This document shows, piece after piece, positions 54,150 to 64,000 of a DNA stretch of 64,000 bases. The DNA is from Panulirus ornatus (taxonomy: Eukaryota > Arthropoda > Malacostraca > Decapoda > Palinuridae), in contig NC_092262.1 in NCBI RefSeq assembly GCF_036320965.1, positions 10,125,072 to 10,189,071 of the forward strand, in the 5' to 3' direction. The translations under genes were made by a program, and so were the position numbers. The notes beneath the pieces are model-generated. The model worked only from the letters and a program-made list of their open reading frames with translations. It was not told where the DNA came from and searched no databases. How positions within the stretch are numbered: position 1 is the stretch's first letter; every line of letters begins with the position of its first letter.

Positions 54150-54515
54150 CTTTTTTTTAATTGGTCACGCTTCCGGGAATTTTTAAAAATGGTCACGCTA
54201 TCGGAAACTTTTAAAAATGATTACGCTACAGGAAGCTTTTAAAAATGGTTAAGATATAAGAGCCTTTTAAAAATGGCTACGCCATGGGAACCTTTTAAAC
54301 ATGTTTACGCTACAGAACGTTTTTTAAAAATGGCTACGATGTAAGAGCCTTTTAAAAATGGCTACGCTATGGGAACCTTTTAAACATGTTTACGCTACAG
54401 AACGTTTTTTAAAAATGGCTACGATATAAGAGCCTTTTAAAAATGGCTACGCTATGGGAGCCTTTTAAAGATGCCTACGCTATGTAAGCCTTTTCAAAAG
54501 GGTTACGCTATAGGA
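54150..54515 (+). repeat. TTTAAA-rich minisatellite
   Basis: About 11 units of 28-33 bases built on CTTTTAAAAATGGCTACGCTA. Within it a three-unit block recurs (GGGAACC, ACAGAACG, TAAGAGCC endings in the same order), a higher-order repeat. Intergenic. Confidence 0.9.
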
Positions 54516-56688
54516 AAGACATGAAGAGGTAATTACAGACGAATGAATCACAAATGTTAGTGAAAAAGTGATATTCGTACTTTTCCTTCGGAAATCGAAA
54601 TAGAATCTTCATCGTTATGAAATTCGACTCATTCACAATAATTTGAAATGACCAATACACTCTACTAATAATAATATCCCAGGCGAGTTTACATTGCCTC
54701 ACACAGGAAATATAGAAGATAATATATCGAGCTTTCCTTAGCCATCTTAGATACTGCCATAAACAGATTTCAGTTGCTCCTGTAATGACTTATAATTTGT
54801 GTCCATACAATCTTTGCTGCGCCCTTAGGTTACAGTGAGGTGGGAAAGCCCACTGTTATTACGACAGCGAGATCGGGAAAACCTTAAAGAGCTACTACAT
54901 TCCCGAGTTTAACCTCATCCATTCAGCTGAGATCAGACGATGGTCCACCAGCATCCAAACAACCAAATGGCATGACAACCATAACTTTAATTTGTATTAT
55001 AATAAACTTAGAATAACCGCATGCAGTATGCGAGCAGAGCTACAAGGCTGTAGAAAAGACAAGGACTCTGTAATACACTTTTCAAATTTCTAATTTTTTT
55101 TCTCTCTCTCTCTTTTGCCTCAAAGACAAAAGATAAGAATATATGAGTCAGCAAAGATGTGAAGAAATACTCTCACACAAAGAGAGACAAATGGCTGGAA
55201 TAGGACGAGAAATAAATGAATGTATACATCGAATAAAGTATGAGTGATATTTTAAAAGCTGGCGAGTGTAAAACTTTCTATCTCCATTTATCAATAGGTA
55301 ATCACATACAGAATGACCTTATTTTTGCTGGCATGGGCACAGGTCACACATGGGTGACCTCAAGGTCATTGCTGTCACAGCTCGGATGAAGGTAACATTT
55401 CTCCATTGGTTAATTACCAGCGTCCAAATCCTTCCCGCTATGGATTTCTTTTTTTGGTGGACATTGGCTTCGCCAAAGTGAGCAAATATATCCATAAATA
55501 TCCTAGCCACTTGTTTTCCTCTTGCGACTCTGGTGTCTATAAACTATTCTCCTCCATCTGATAACCTCGTCATAGACCATCAGGTTGTCTATAACTTGTC
55601 ATTGTATGATATATAATAGTGAGAATCCAGATAGCCTTCGTCTCAAATTATACCTAAAGAAACTCAAAGATTATATGCAGGCAGCCTCAAAATAATGGGT
55701 CTCTTTTGCGGATCATTATGACAGACGAAGAGGTCAAACACAGAACCGAGTATGGAGAAAATATATATGGAGATTCTTCTTTAACTCTACTGACTAGTTT
55801 CATGGCACAGTGACTACATAAAGTTTAATAAAGGCCCCTTGGTCTCGATGTCGCCTTAACGCTGGAACCATGATCCATGATCTGTCATAAACTTGGGAAT
55901 TCCATTTATTTTATTAATATATATAACCACGTTGCCTATCACTTTTTCTTAGGGTTATCATCCCAACGTGAAACCCCAAGATTGTGGCTTAACATCCTCT
56001 AGATCTCAGAACTGGGAAATCCTTCTCTAGCGTCGCCATGCAGTACAGTAACACCCAGTCTCCCTAAAAATGATATAGATCTGCCCATTTATCATGATCC
56101 AAGAGGTCAGCCGTTAGAATAAATACAGTAATTCGTATTATGAGAACAGTAGATTGTTCTATGACGTAAGCAAGACATCCTGACACCTAGATCAAAATGT
56201 ATGTATCTACGTAGTTCACAACCGGATCAGCATGATGGTTTGTTAGCTATAAATATAGCATGGAGACAGAATTTCCCCCCAGAGAACCCCGCTCCCTGGT
56301 GTGTCTGTGTGTGTGTGGATTGCCACTTTCACTAATCTCACTTCAGAATTTAGGTGAGTGAGGAGTTCTGCAATGTACTTGCCTAAATAGATATCCAGTC
56401 TTGTAGTGTTCACATCATTATCATAAAAGATTTTAATGTTATTACGAATCATATTCCGGTTGAGGTAGACACCATTTTGGTATGTCATGTTCATTTTGTT
56501 ATGTTAGGAATGATATTTGTAACCGTTTGGAAAAAACTAAATGGGATGAAATATTAATGTTCTAGGTAAGAAAGTTCCAAACTTTATATGGTGCATTACA
56601 TCAGCCTTCCGATTTCAGTTTTGTGCTATTAGCTAATTTTCTTTCCCGGGACCTAACTCAGATTCCTTCAAGTGGTTACTGACCAGTT
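54516..56688. other. Intergenic, nothing recognised
   Basis: Only short ORFs without motifs, and a brief GTGTGT tract near 56305. Confidence 0.6.
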
Positions 56689-57793
56689 TCACCCTCCTGC
56701 ATGTTCAGGCCCCGATCACACAAAATCTTTTTCACTCCATCTTTCCACCTCCAATTTGGTCTCCCACTTCTCCTCGCTCCCTCCACCTCCGACACATATA
56801 TCCTTTTGGTCAATCTCTCCTCACTCATTCTCTCCATGTGCCCAAACCATTTCAAAACACCCCCTTCTGCTCTCAACCACGCTCTTTTTATTTCCACACA
56901 TCTCTCTTACCCTTACGTCACTTGCTCGATCAAACCACCTCACACCACACATTGTCCTCAAACATCTCATTTCCAGCACATCCATCCTCCTGCGCACAAC
57001 TCTATCCATAGCCCACGCCTCGCAACCATACAACATTGTTGGGACCACTATTCCTTCAAACATACCCATTTTTGCTTTGCGAGATAATGTTCTCGACTTC
57101 CACACATTCTTCAAGGCTCCCAGAATTTTCGCCCCCTCCCCCACCCTATGATCCACTTCCGCTTCCATGGTTCCATCCGCTGCCAGATCCACTCCCAGAT
57201 ATCTAAAACACTTTACTTCCTCCAGTTTTTCTCCATTCAAACTTATCTCCCAATTGACTTGACCCTCAACCCTACTGTACCTAATAACCTTGCTCTTATT
57301 CACATTTACTCTTAACTTTCTTCTTTCACACACTTTACCAAACTCAGTCACCAGCTTCTGCAGTGTCTCACATGAATCAGCCACCAGCGCTGTATCATCA
57401 GCGAACAACAACTGACTTCTCAAGCTCTCTCATCCCCAACAGACTTCATACTTGCCCCTCTTTCCAAAACTCTTGCATGCACCTCCCTAACAACCCCATC
57501 CATAAACAAATTAAACAACCATGGAGACATCACACACCCCTGCCGCAAACCTACATTCACTGAGAACCAATCACTTTCCTCTCTTCCTACACGTACACAT
57601 GCCATACATCCTCAATAAAAACTTTTCACTGCTTCTAACAACTTGCCTCCCACACCATATATTCTTAATACCTTCCACAGAGCATCTCTATCAACTCTAT
57701 CATATGCCTTCTCCAGATCCATAAATGCTACATACAAATCCATTTGCTTTTCTAAGTATTTCTCACATACATTCTTCAAAGCAAACACCTATA
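56689..57793 (-). mobile_element. LINE copy M, truncated at both ends
   Basis: Minus-strand RT and C-terminus with no 3' UTR or tail. It shares rare variants with copy A (KSVGDERA, RRRMDVLEMRC, EVDHRVGEG, ILCDRGL), so the two are close relatives. FADD is near 57.40 kb. Small deletions near 56870 and 57415 break the frame. Confidence 0.88.
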
Positions 57794-57879
57794 TACTGCA
57801 CGTAGGGTTGCACGATGGTGAAGTCTACCTACCTCCGATGTGCAGATCCTGGTTAAATAGTAAGTTTATCTTTGGGAAG

Positions 57880-58085
57880 AATCACATAGTTGTTACATAT
57901 TTAATGAGATGACTTAAAGTCTTCGGGGTTTCACATTCGAATATGCAGTGCTGCAGGGTTTGTGAGACTATTTCGCCACTGGCTTTGCAGTGATAGCATT
58001 CTGGAGATGGGTGTTCTTTCTCAGAATATTTTAAGCATTGCTTGTGTTCAAGTATAACGAGGGCAACCAAGTTCCTCACAATGTC
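57880..58085 (-). mobile_element. Possible relic of a retrotransposon zinc knuckle
   Basis: The minus-strand frame contains CYHCKASGEIVSQTLQHCIF and another Cys. The C-x2-C...H-C pattern is like the motif after RNase H or RT in some LINEs. It is short and isolated; an unrelated ORF is possible. Confidence 0.35.
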
Positions 58086-58336
58086 CTGTAATAATTATAT
58101 GTAGGATGCGGATGCCACCGAAGTATTTCTTCATACACTGTCATGTGAAGAACTTTCGGGGGTGGACTCGTAGCAGCACGAGACTTGTCTTCAATCGAAG
58201 GAGGAAAGTTGGGGGCTTGAAAGTGTTAACATTTTCGTCCTAAGACTTCAGTGGGTATAGTTGAGGCCACTAGTTTCATCTGATGTTTCCTGCAGGTGTG
58301 GTGTTCTTGCTTGAACTGCTGTAAGGACACGACACG

Positions 58337-58409
58337 ATGGCCCGCGGAACGCTCATGTTCCTTCTGTTGGTGGTGGTGATGGTGGAATTTACAACCGCCT
58401 CCCAGTACG
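58337..58409 (+). CDS. Kazal-type inhibitor, exon 1 (signal peptide)
   Basis: The ATG at 58337 opens a classic secretory signal: MARGTLMFLLLVVVMVEFTT, then ASQY. It has one Arg, a hydrophobic core of about 13 residues and likely cleavage after Ala-Ser or nearby. The exon ends at a strong GTAAGT donor in phase 1, which matches exon 2. The product is exported, as expected for haemolymph or epithelial Kazal inhibitors. No clear TATA box is visible upstream. Confidence 0.85.
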
Positions 58410-59174
58410 GTAAGTGCTTCAGCCTTGGGTGTATCAACCACACACCACACCCGCTTACGGTGTGTCCTACACTCAACCACATACTACACTCAACTACATA
58501 CCTGTCCAAGGGTGTAACACCTGTCTCCTAAACCTTGGTCCAGTGTTTCATAACTTCGAGCATTATAGTGAAGTACTGCCTCCAAATCTGTTAATATAAA
58601 CCAATACAATTTTATGACCTCAGTAAAGTTTAACGAATTTTGCTTTCCTTTCGTAACTGGAACCTCTGGTCATGTGAAATACCCTATTCACAGTCGTGAG
58701 AAAGATGAGACGTAATTCAATCCGTTTTATGGCTTACCTTATGTTGAGAATATCAAGGATGTTGCTGACTGACTCATTACAGATGCCAAAAGGTGCTTCT
58801 TTCTCATCAAAACCTTTCTAGCATCATTTTGCTCGGCCTGCTTGAGGTTACACTAAGAATGTATAGTCTCGTTGAGGAACTTCTCTTCTATTGGAAGTAG
58901 GGGAGCCTCGGCACTCTTAGGATCCCTTCCAGAGAAAGACCTGTCTGTGGTTATATAACAATAATAATCATTATTATTACTTCTGTTATTGTGTTGAGGG
59001 TATTGGTAATGATAATGAGTTATACAGTTAAGACTTTACTGTAATCTACTAGATCAGAATGTTAATGGACTGATGGCTTCGTAGAGATTCTAAAGTATAC
59101 GTATTTCCCTTCGATTTAGATTTCTCTGTAGGGAAGAATGTTATATACATGGAGTGTCATTAGGATTCTCGCAG

Positions 59175-59321
59175 GTATCAGAAAGTGTGAGCCTCTCTGC
59201 AACAAGAAAATGCGTCCTGTGTGTGGCAGTGACGGCAAGACATACAACAACCAGTGCCTCTTGAACTACGCCAATTGCCTTGACCCCACCATCACTTACG
59301 ATCATGCTGGCCCATGTCGAA
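59175..59321 (+). CDS. Kazal-type inhibitor, exon 2 (Kazal domain 1)
   Basis: One exon encodes one Kazal domain. All six cysteines are present (C-EPL-C-NKKMRPV-C, then NNQC, YANC and GPC), with the family core VCGSDGKTYNN. By standard Kazal numbering P1 is the second residue after the second cysteine: Lys, so this domain should inhibit trypsin-like proteases. Acceptor TCTCGCAG, donor GTAAGA, phase 1 on both sides, which allows domain shuffling. It sits 765 bases after the signal exon. Confidence 0.93.
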
Positions 59322-59479
59322 GTAAGACGCAAATTGTGTTTTTGATTCACTCATCCTTTTTCATTATGTAATATTTTGACAACTTAGACAAAATCTGATA
59401 TTTCACAGCACTCAAATGATCAGTATTTTGCATATACTTTGCAACATTTCAGGCTGATTTTAGCTTCTTGTTTGTAATG

Positions 59480-59745
59480 GAGATATGTTTAATACTAGTG
59501 TGACAGATGTAGGGTGTTTGGTTCTCAGAGTGGCATATGAAGTGAGTGAGTCAGGAAGAGTGGTTTGGTGAAAAGAGAAGAGTTGGTAAGTCTTATTTTG
59601 AATAAAATGTGGCAATGTAACGAGTGGATGGTACTCCAGACGAATTTCCACAGAAAGGCCGTGACTGTATTGTTGTTTGATTAGATAAGATTTTCATTGT
59701 ATGTATGGATCATGGTGAGCCTGAGGCTTGGTAGAATGCATGTAT
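59480..59745 (+). mobile_element. Old LINE relic in Kazal intron 2
   Basis: Matches the LINE linker region (ADIGCFG-like, then LVKREE and CIVVW-like) with many indels. It ends at a T-run where SINE S6 begins. Confidence 0.6.
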
Positions 59746-59746
59746 A

Positions 59747-59862
59747 GTTTTTTTTTTTTTTTGTACTATTCGCCATTTCCCGCACCAGCGAAGTAGCGTT
59801 AAGAACAGAGGACTGAGCCTTTGAGGGAAATCTCACTTGGACCCCCTTCTCTGTACAAGGTA
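59747..59862 (-). mobile_element. SINE-like element S6, 5'-truncated
   Basis: Tail and GGCTCAGTCCTCTG part on the minus strand, in Kazal intron 2. Confidence 0.8.
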
Positions 59863-60639
59863 AGTTTTCAGACTAAAGTTATGTAAGTTTCTTGAGTGTA
59901 CCTGGTAAGTTCTATCTTAAGCTCTCTTATGTTGAGGCTAGACTTTCTTTCATTGTGAAAACTCTTTTGAACTTGCTTTGCAGTTTCTCACACTTCTTCA
60001 CATCATCCTCTACAACTCTTTCCTGTGAATCCCTTAGCTTGATTAGCTGCTGTTTAACTAATGAATTTATGGAAAAATTTTGTAACTTTCTAACTTGTTT
60101 GCAATGTTCCTTCTAAATTTAGTTTCCTCTTTTTCATCCTGCAATACTTCTTACTTACCCTCTTATGACCTTATAATGCTGCCTGACTGAAGCACCACCT
60201 TATACTGTTACAGAATGTCTCAAAGCTCCTTTGCTTTTCAGCATATTTTATTGAACCATCCCTCCCTTTTTCCTAACCTTTTCTCTATATCTTTAAAATT
60301 TTACAGAACCTATTACCACAATACTTGGGTTATTGGCTACTGAAATCCATTTCCCAGTTTATGGTACCAGAGAAATTGTTTCGTGTAGTTTCCACAATTA
60401 TATCTCTTCTTCAAGTTTTGTCTAATCTCAGCTCACCTGACTTCCTCATTTACCTTATAATCAAACTAAAGCATTAAATGATCACTTTTTCAATTGATGT
60501 ATCCAATACAACATTCTCAATATTCATACTAGTGGGTATAAAGATCTAGTGGTGTTGTATCAGCCCCTCATCCAAGTTTGTGCACTGACATGCTTTTACA
60601 GGAAATTATTCTGTACACACAAAGGAATCCTTCCCTCCA

Positions 60640-60765
60640 GTTTTTACTTTTCCGAAAGAAGGAACAGAGAAGTGGGCCAAATGAGAATTTTCTCTCTTAG
60701 GCTCAGTCCTCAGTTCTTGACACTACCTCTGATGCAGAAAATGGCAAGTATGTATGAAAAATAAT
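60640..60765 (+). mobile_element. SINE-like element S7, old and truncated
   Basis: Diverged copy (CGAAAGAAGGAACAGAG, decayed tail ACTACCTCTGATGCAG), in Kazal intron 2, 130 bases before exon 3. Confidence 0.75.
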
Positions 60766-60892
60766 TTGTTGATTATCAGAATTACGTAATAACACTATTA
60801 TGAACTTTCAACAGTTACCTTCCCCATTATGTACTGCCTGAATGGACCATTTAATGCTGTGTCCTGAATATTTTAACATTTCCCTCAAAAAG

Positions 60893-61018
60893 AGTGTCCA
60901 AGGTTCTGCCCCCTCCACTTCTCACCAGTGTGTGACCACACGGGAAAGATGTACTCTAACAGCTGCTTCTTAAACCAAGCCATCTGCAATGATTTCACCA
61001 TCAAGCCAGGCAGTTGTG
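60893..61018 (+). CDS. Kazal-type inhibitor, exon 3 (Kazal domain 2)
   Basis: Second Kazal domain: CPRFCPLHFSPVC, then DHTGKMYSNSC, NQAIC and PGSC, so all six cysteines are in place. The usual CGSDGxTY is replaced by CDHTGKMY. P1 is Leu, suggesting chymotrypsin, elastase or subtilisin specificity rather than trypsin. The acceptor AAAAAG is weak in pyrimidines just before it but keeps phase. A GTAAGT donor follows in phase 1. If unspliced, the frame reads Cys-Gly-Lys-stop with TAA at 61024-61026, so this could be the last exon of a two-domain protein. An AATAAA lies near 61072 but inside repeat sequence. Confidence 0.88.
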
Positions 61019-61087
61019 GTAAGTAAACACAATGTTATGATCCCTTACTGAGGTGCGACAGTGACAAAGCAAATAAAAAAAAAAAAA

Positions 61088-62432
61088 ATGAAAATATTTT
61101 CTTTGTCACTGTCTCCTGCGTTAGCGAGGTAGTGCAAGGAAACAGACAAAAGAATGGTCCAACCCACCTACATACACATGTATATACATACACGTCCACA
61201 CACGCAAATATACATACCTATATATCTCAACGTATGCGTATATATACTCAGACATACATATATACACATGTACGTAATTCATACTATCTGCCTTTATTCA
61301 TTCCCATTGCCACCCTGCCACACATGAAATAACAACCCCCTCCCCCTGCATGTGCATGAGGTAGCGCTTAGAAAAGACAACAAAGGCCACATTCGTTTAC
61401 ACTCAGTCTCTAGCTGTCACGTATAATGCAACGAAACCACAGCTCCCTTTCCACATCCAGGCCCCACAGAACTTTCCATGGTTTACCCCAGACGCTTCAC
61501 ATGCTCTGGTTCAATCCATTGACAGCACGTCGACCCCGGTATACAACATCGTTCCAATTCACTCTATTCCTTGCACGCCTTTAACCCTCCTGCATGTTCA
61601 GGCCCCGATCACTCAATATCTTTTTCACTCCATCTTTCCACCTCCAATTTGGTCTCCCACTCCTCGTTCCCTCCAGTTCTGACACATATATCTTAGTCAA
61701 TCTTTCCTCACTCATTCTTTCCATGTGACCAAACCATTTCAAAGCACCCTCTTCTGCTCTCTCAACTACACTCTTTTCATTATCACACATCTCTCTTACC
61801 CTTTCATTACTTACTCGATCAAACCACCTCACACCACATATTGTCCTCAAACATCTCATTTCCAGCACATCCACCCTCCTCCACACAACTCTATCTATAG
61901 TCGACGCTTTGCAACCATATAACATTATTGGAACCACCATTCCTTCAAACATACCCATTTTTGCTTTCCGAGATAATGTTCTCGACTTCCACACACTCTG
62001 CAATGCTCCCAAAACTTTCGCCCCCTCCCCCATCCTATGATTCACTTCCGCTTCTGTGGTTACATCCACTGCCAAATCCACTCCCAGATATCTAAAACAC
62101 TTCACTTCCTCCAGTTTTTCTCCATTCAAACTTACCTCCCAGTTGACTTGTCCCTCAACCCCACTGTACCTAATAATGTTGCTCTTATTCACATTTACTC
62201 TTAGCTTTCTTCTTCACACACTTTACCAAACTCAGTCACCAGCTTCTGCAGATTCTCACACGAATCAGCCACCAGTGCTGTATCATCAGCGAACAACAAC
62301 TGTCTCATTTCCCAAGCTCTCTCATCCACATCAGACTGCATACTTGCCCCTCTTTCGAAAACTCTTGCATTCACCTCCCTAACAACCCCATCCATGAACA
62401 AATTAAGTAAATATGGAGACATCACACACAAA
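61088..62432 (-). mobile_element. LINE copy N, 5'-truncated
   Basis: Minus-strand tail at 61090, long 3' UTR, then C-terminus and RT up to motif B (about 62430). FADD is near 62.29 kb; one frameshift near 62200. It lies immediately downstream of the Kazal exon 3. Confidence 0.9.
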
Positions 62433-62439
62433 AAAATTT

Positions 62440-62645
62440 AATATGAATATCCTGGGCTGAACCAGGACTTTTGGAGAAGTCAGGGGAGGCCACAGAAGGG
62501 TCTGATGGACCTGGCTGTGAATAGGGTGGGGGGCTTCTAGTTTTGGTGCATTGAATGTGACAGTTGGAGGATGGGTGTGAGCAAATGAAGTCATTTCTTC
62601 TGTACCTGTTGCCACCTCACTGACATGGAAAATGGCAAACAAGTG
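62440..62645 (+). mobile_element. Old LINE 3'-UTR relic
   Basis: A decayed version of the long 3' UTR (GGTTTTGGTGCATT-like, GACAGTTGGAGGATGGGTGTG) ending in CACCTCACTGACATGGAAAA. It abuts copy N. Confidence 0.55.
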
Positions 62646-62986
62646 AAGGGAATTTGTCAATTTCCACATTCACAGTTGATAGTTATTTTGGAATTATGTT
62701 GCGTGGGAGTGTCAGTATGGAGATAGCCATGTGAAAAGAGGTAATGATTCAGAAAATTGGGAACCACTGGTTTAACTGATACAGATGAAACATGTATGAG
62801 TACATGGAAGGTATGAGTGAGATATGAAAAATTAACTACATTGAAAATCAAGAATAAAAAGTACAAGAGAACACTGCCATTCGAATGATAAATGAATTAA
62901 GATAAAGAATTGAGAAAAACATCTTATGCATTGAAAGGCAAAGTTTAATCTTAAGCATTAATAGTGACATAATTTAAAAGGCTAAG

Positions 62987-64000
62987 TTACAAGAGTAATG
63001 CAATCACCTTATTCCACATAACCTGTGTGAGTTTACAATTGAGGGTGGCTAATAAGAGGATGGGTGAGGACAGGTGATAACGGGAAGAGATGTGTTGACC
63101 CATCAAAGAACGGCATGATACAAGCCAATTAAGTAATTGGTTAAGGGTTTGTTTCCATTCTGGGTGACCAGATAAAGTAACAAGAGAAGGAAGGAGAAGA
63201 CGGTCACGAAGTGTAGGTGTCTCAGCCAAGATTTCCATGTCATTTGTAGCCCAGAGACCTGACCATACTACAAGTCCCATTACCAGTAAGTCCAAGTAAA
63301 AGGTGACTCTTTGTTGTTGTTCATGCACAGCTACAATATTGTCTCCAGGTTTCTTTTTCATATGATCTCTAAGCCTCCCCAGGAGTTGCAAGAGCCAGGT
63401 GGTGCTCTCTTTCACTCGGCAGCGAGTTAAAAGTGTATTTGACATTACATGAAGGAGATGTGAGCGGTTACCTGGCAAAGAGGCTGCAGAGTCAACCAGA
63501 TCATTTAACCAAGGTAAAGCCAACTCTCCAGGGTCCTTCTCTGCAACATGACAACGTAGGACTGCTGCACGATACAGTCGTTCATCAGTAACCTCCCACC
63601 ACAGTGATGGTGAGGTCAGACGTTCTATGTGTTTCTGAGGAAGATCTGCCACACATGCCTTGTATGTTACATATAGAACCTCATTTGTTGGATCTATATG
63701 TTCATTCAGATTCTCTATTGCATTGCTAAGAATATTTCTGTTTGTATCAAAAATAAAGTCTGCAGTAAGGTTTGGTTTTAGGGACTCAAGAAGTGCCTTC
63801 ATGTGCATAGTATCTGGTAAATGCTGGTTGAAGACATATGCTAAGAAAGGCTGCAAGACAGTAGGTGGTAAACCACGACCAAGATGATCCAATAATCCAA
63901 AGAGTACAACTTCATCCTCTCGTGTTAATCCATTTGATGGAGCAGGAATAAGCCATTTTTTAATCAAAGTACTTGCTGACGCTGACTTGTTACACTGACG
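62987..64000 (-). CDS. C-terminal exon of a large helical protein, possibly focadhesin-like (partial)
   Basis: The frame is open from the window edge (64000) to TAA at 62987-62989, about 337 residues; the start is outside the window. The sequence is almost all amphipathic helix, rich in Leu (LLDHLGRGLPPTVLQPFLAY; HLLHVMSNTLLTRCRV; TFYLDLLVMGLVVWSGLW), with no signal peptide, zinc motif or catalytic signature. This looks like HEAT/ARM-type repeats ending a big scaffold protein. The C-terminal pattern reminded me of focadhesin (FOCAD), but this is a weak, memory-based guess; EPG5 and other giant helical proteins are alternatives. An ATTAAA poly(A) signal (minus strand, 62944-62949) follows about 40 bases after the stop. 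Confidence 0.6.
   Translation of the reverse strand, partial: RQCNKSASASTLIKKWLIPAPSNGLTREDEVVLFGLLDHLGRGLPPTVLQPFLAYVFNQHLPDTMHMKALLESLKPNLTADFIFDTNRNILSNAIENLNEHIDPTNEVLYVTYKACVADLPQKHIERLTSPSLWWEVTDERLYRAAVLRCHVAEKDPGELALPWLNDLVDSAASLPGNRSHLLHVMSNTLLTRCRVKESTTWLLQLLGRLRDHMKKKPGDNIVAVHEQQQRVTFYLDLLVMGLVVWSGLWATNDMEILAETPTLRDRLLLPSLVTLSGHPEWKQTLNQLLNWLVSCRSLMGQHISSRYHLSSPILLLATLNCKLTQVMWNKVIALLL

Noticed and set aside
1..64000. CRISPR array, prokaryotic operons, rRNA or tRNA genes
   Set aside because: None visible; direct repeats here are tandem or dispersed eukaryotic elements, and no tRNA cloverleaf was found by eye.

Overview
This is a window of eukaryotic nuclear DNA. It has large spliced genes with GT/AG junctions, long introns, TA microsatellites and many non-LTR retrotransposon copies. 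The animal is most likely an arthropod, and a decapod crustacean is my best guess from the repeat families and the two-domain Kazal inhibitor. That taxon is inference; no RNA gene or organelle marker confirms it.

Genes. (1) Most of the window, from about 48.1 kb down to the left edge, is one minus-strand gene: a TP53BP1 (53BP1) orthologue. I joined nine coding exons by splice sites and reading phase (48099-47925, 45335-45069, 34131-33867, 28606-28482, 27221-27135, 19470-19365, 13081-9030, 8125-8015, 1082-1020). Every junction keeps the frame. They give about 1,750 residues: an acidic SQ/TQ-rich N-terminus, an RG-rich stretch, tandem Tudor domains, a ubiquitin-recognition/NLS-like segment, an AT-hook and the start of BRCT1. 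The rest of the BRCT region lies left of the window. (2) On the plus strand at 58.3-61.0 kb is a secreted Kazal-type protease inhibitor: one signal-peptide exon and two Kazal exons. (3) At the right edge, minus strand, is the C-terminal exon of a large helical protein that I cannot name firmly.

Repeats. At least twelve well-preserved copies of one APE-type LINE (endonuclease, reverse transcriptase with FADD, G-rich/C-poor sense strand) fill the 53BP1 introns and flanks, together with older relics. A short SINE-like element (about 240 bp, at least seven copies) ends in nearly the same tail as the LINE, which suggests it is mobilised by the LINE. One LINE is nested in another, with a target-site duplication at each level; one is inserted 70 bp from a 53BP1 splice acceptor; two meet head-to-head; one carries a possible Penelope/hammerhead-like insert. 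A 1.08-kb stretch (39.9-41.0 kb) looks like a corrupted consensus of the LINE, probably an assembly fault. Other repeats are a third dispersed family with an internal minisatellite, a 603-bp tandem duplication, several short tandem duplications and a TTTAAA-rich minisatellite.

Layout: 0-13 kb, 53BP1 C-terminal half and introns; 13-48 kb, 53BP1 introns packed with LINEs around small N-terminal exons; 48-58 kb, mostly intergenic, with a likely promoter zone near 52.7 kb; 58-61 kb, Kazal gene; 61-62.6 kb, LINE; 63-64 kb, unidentified gene.
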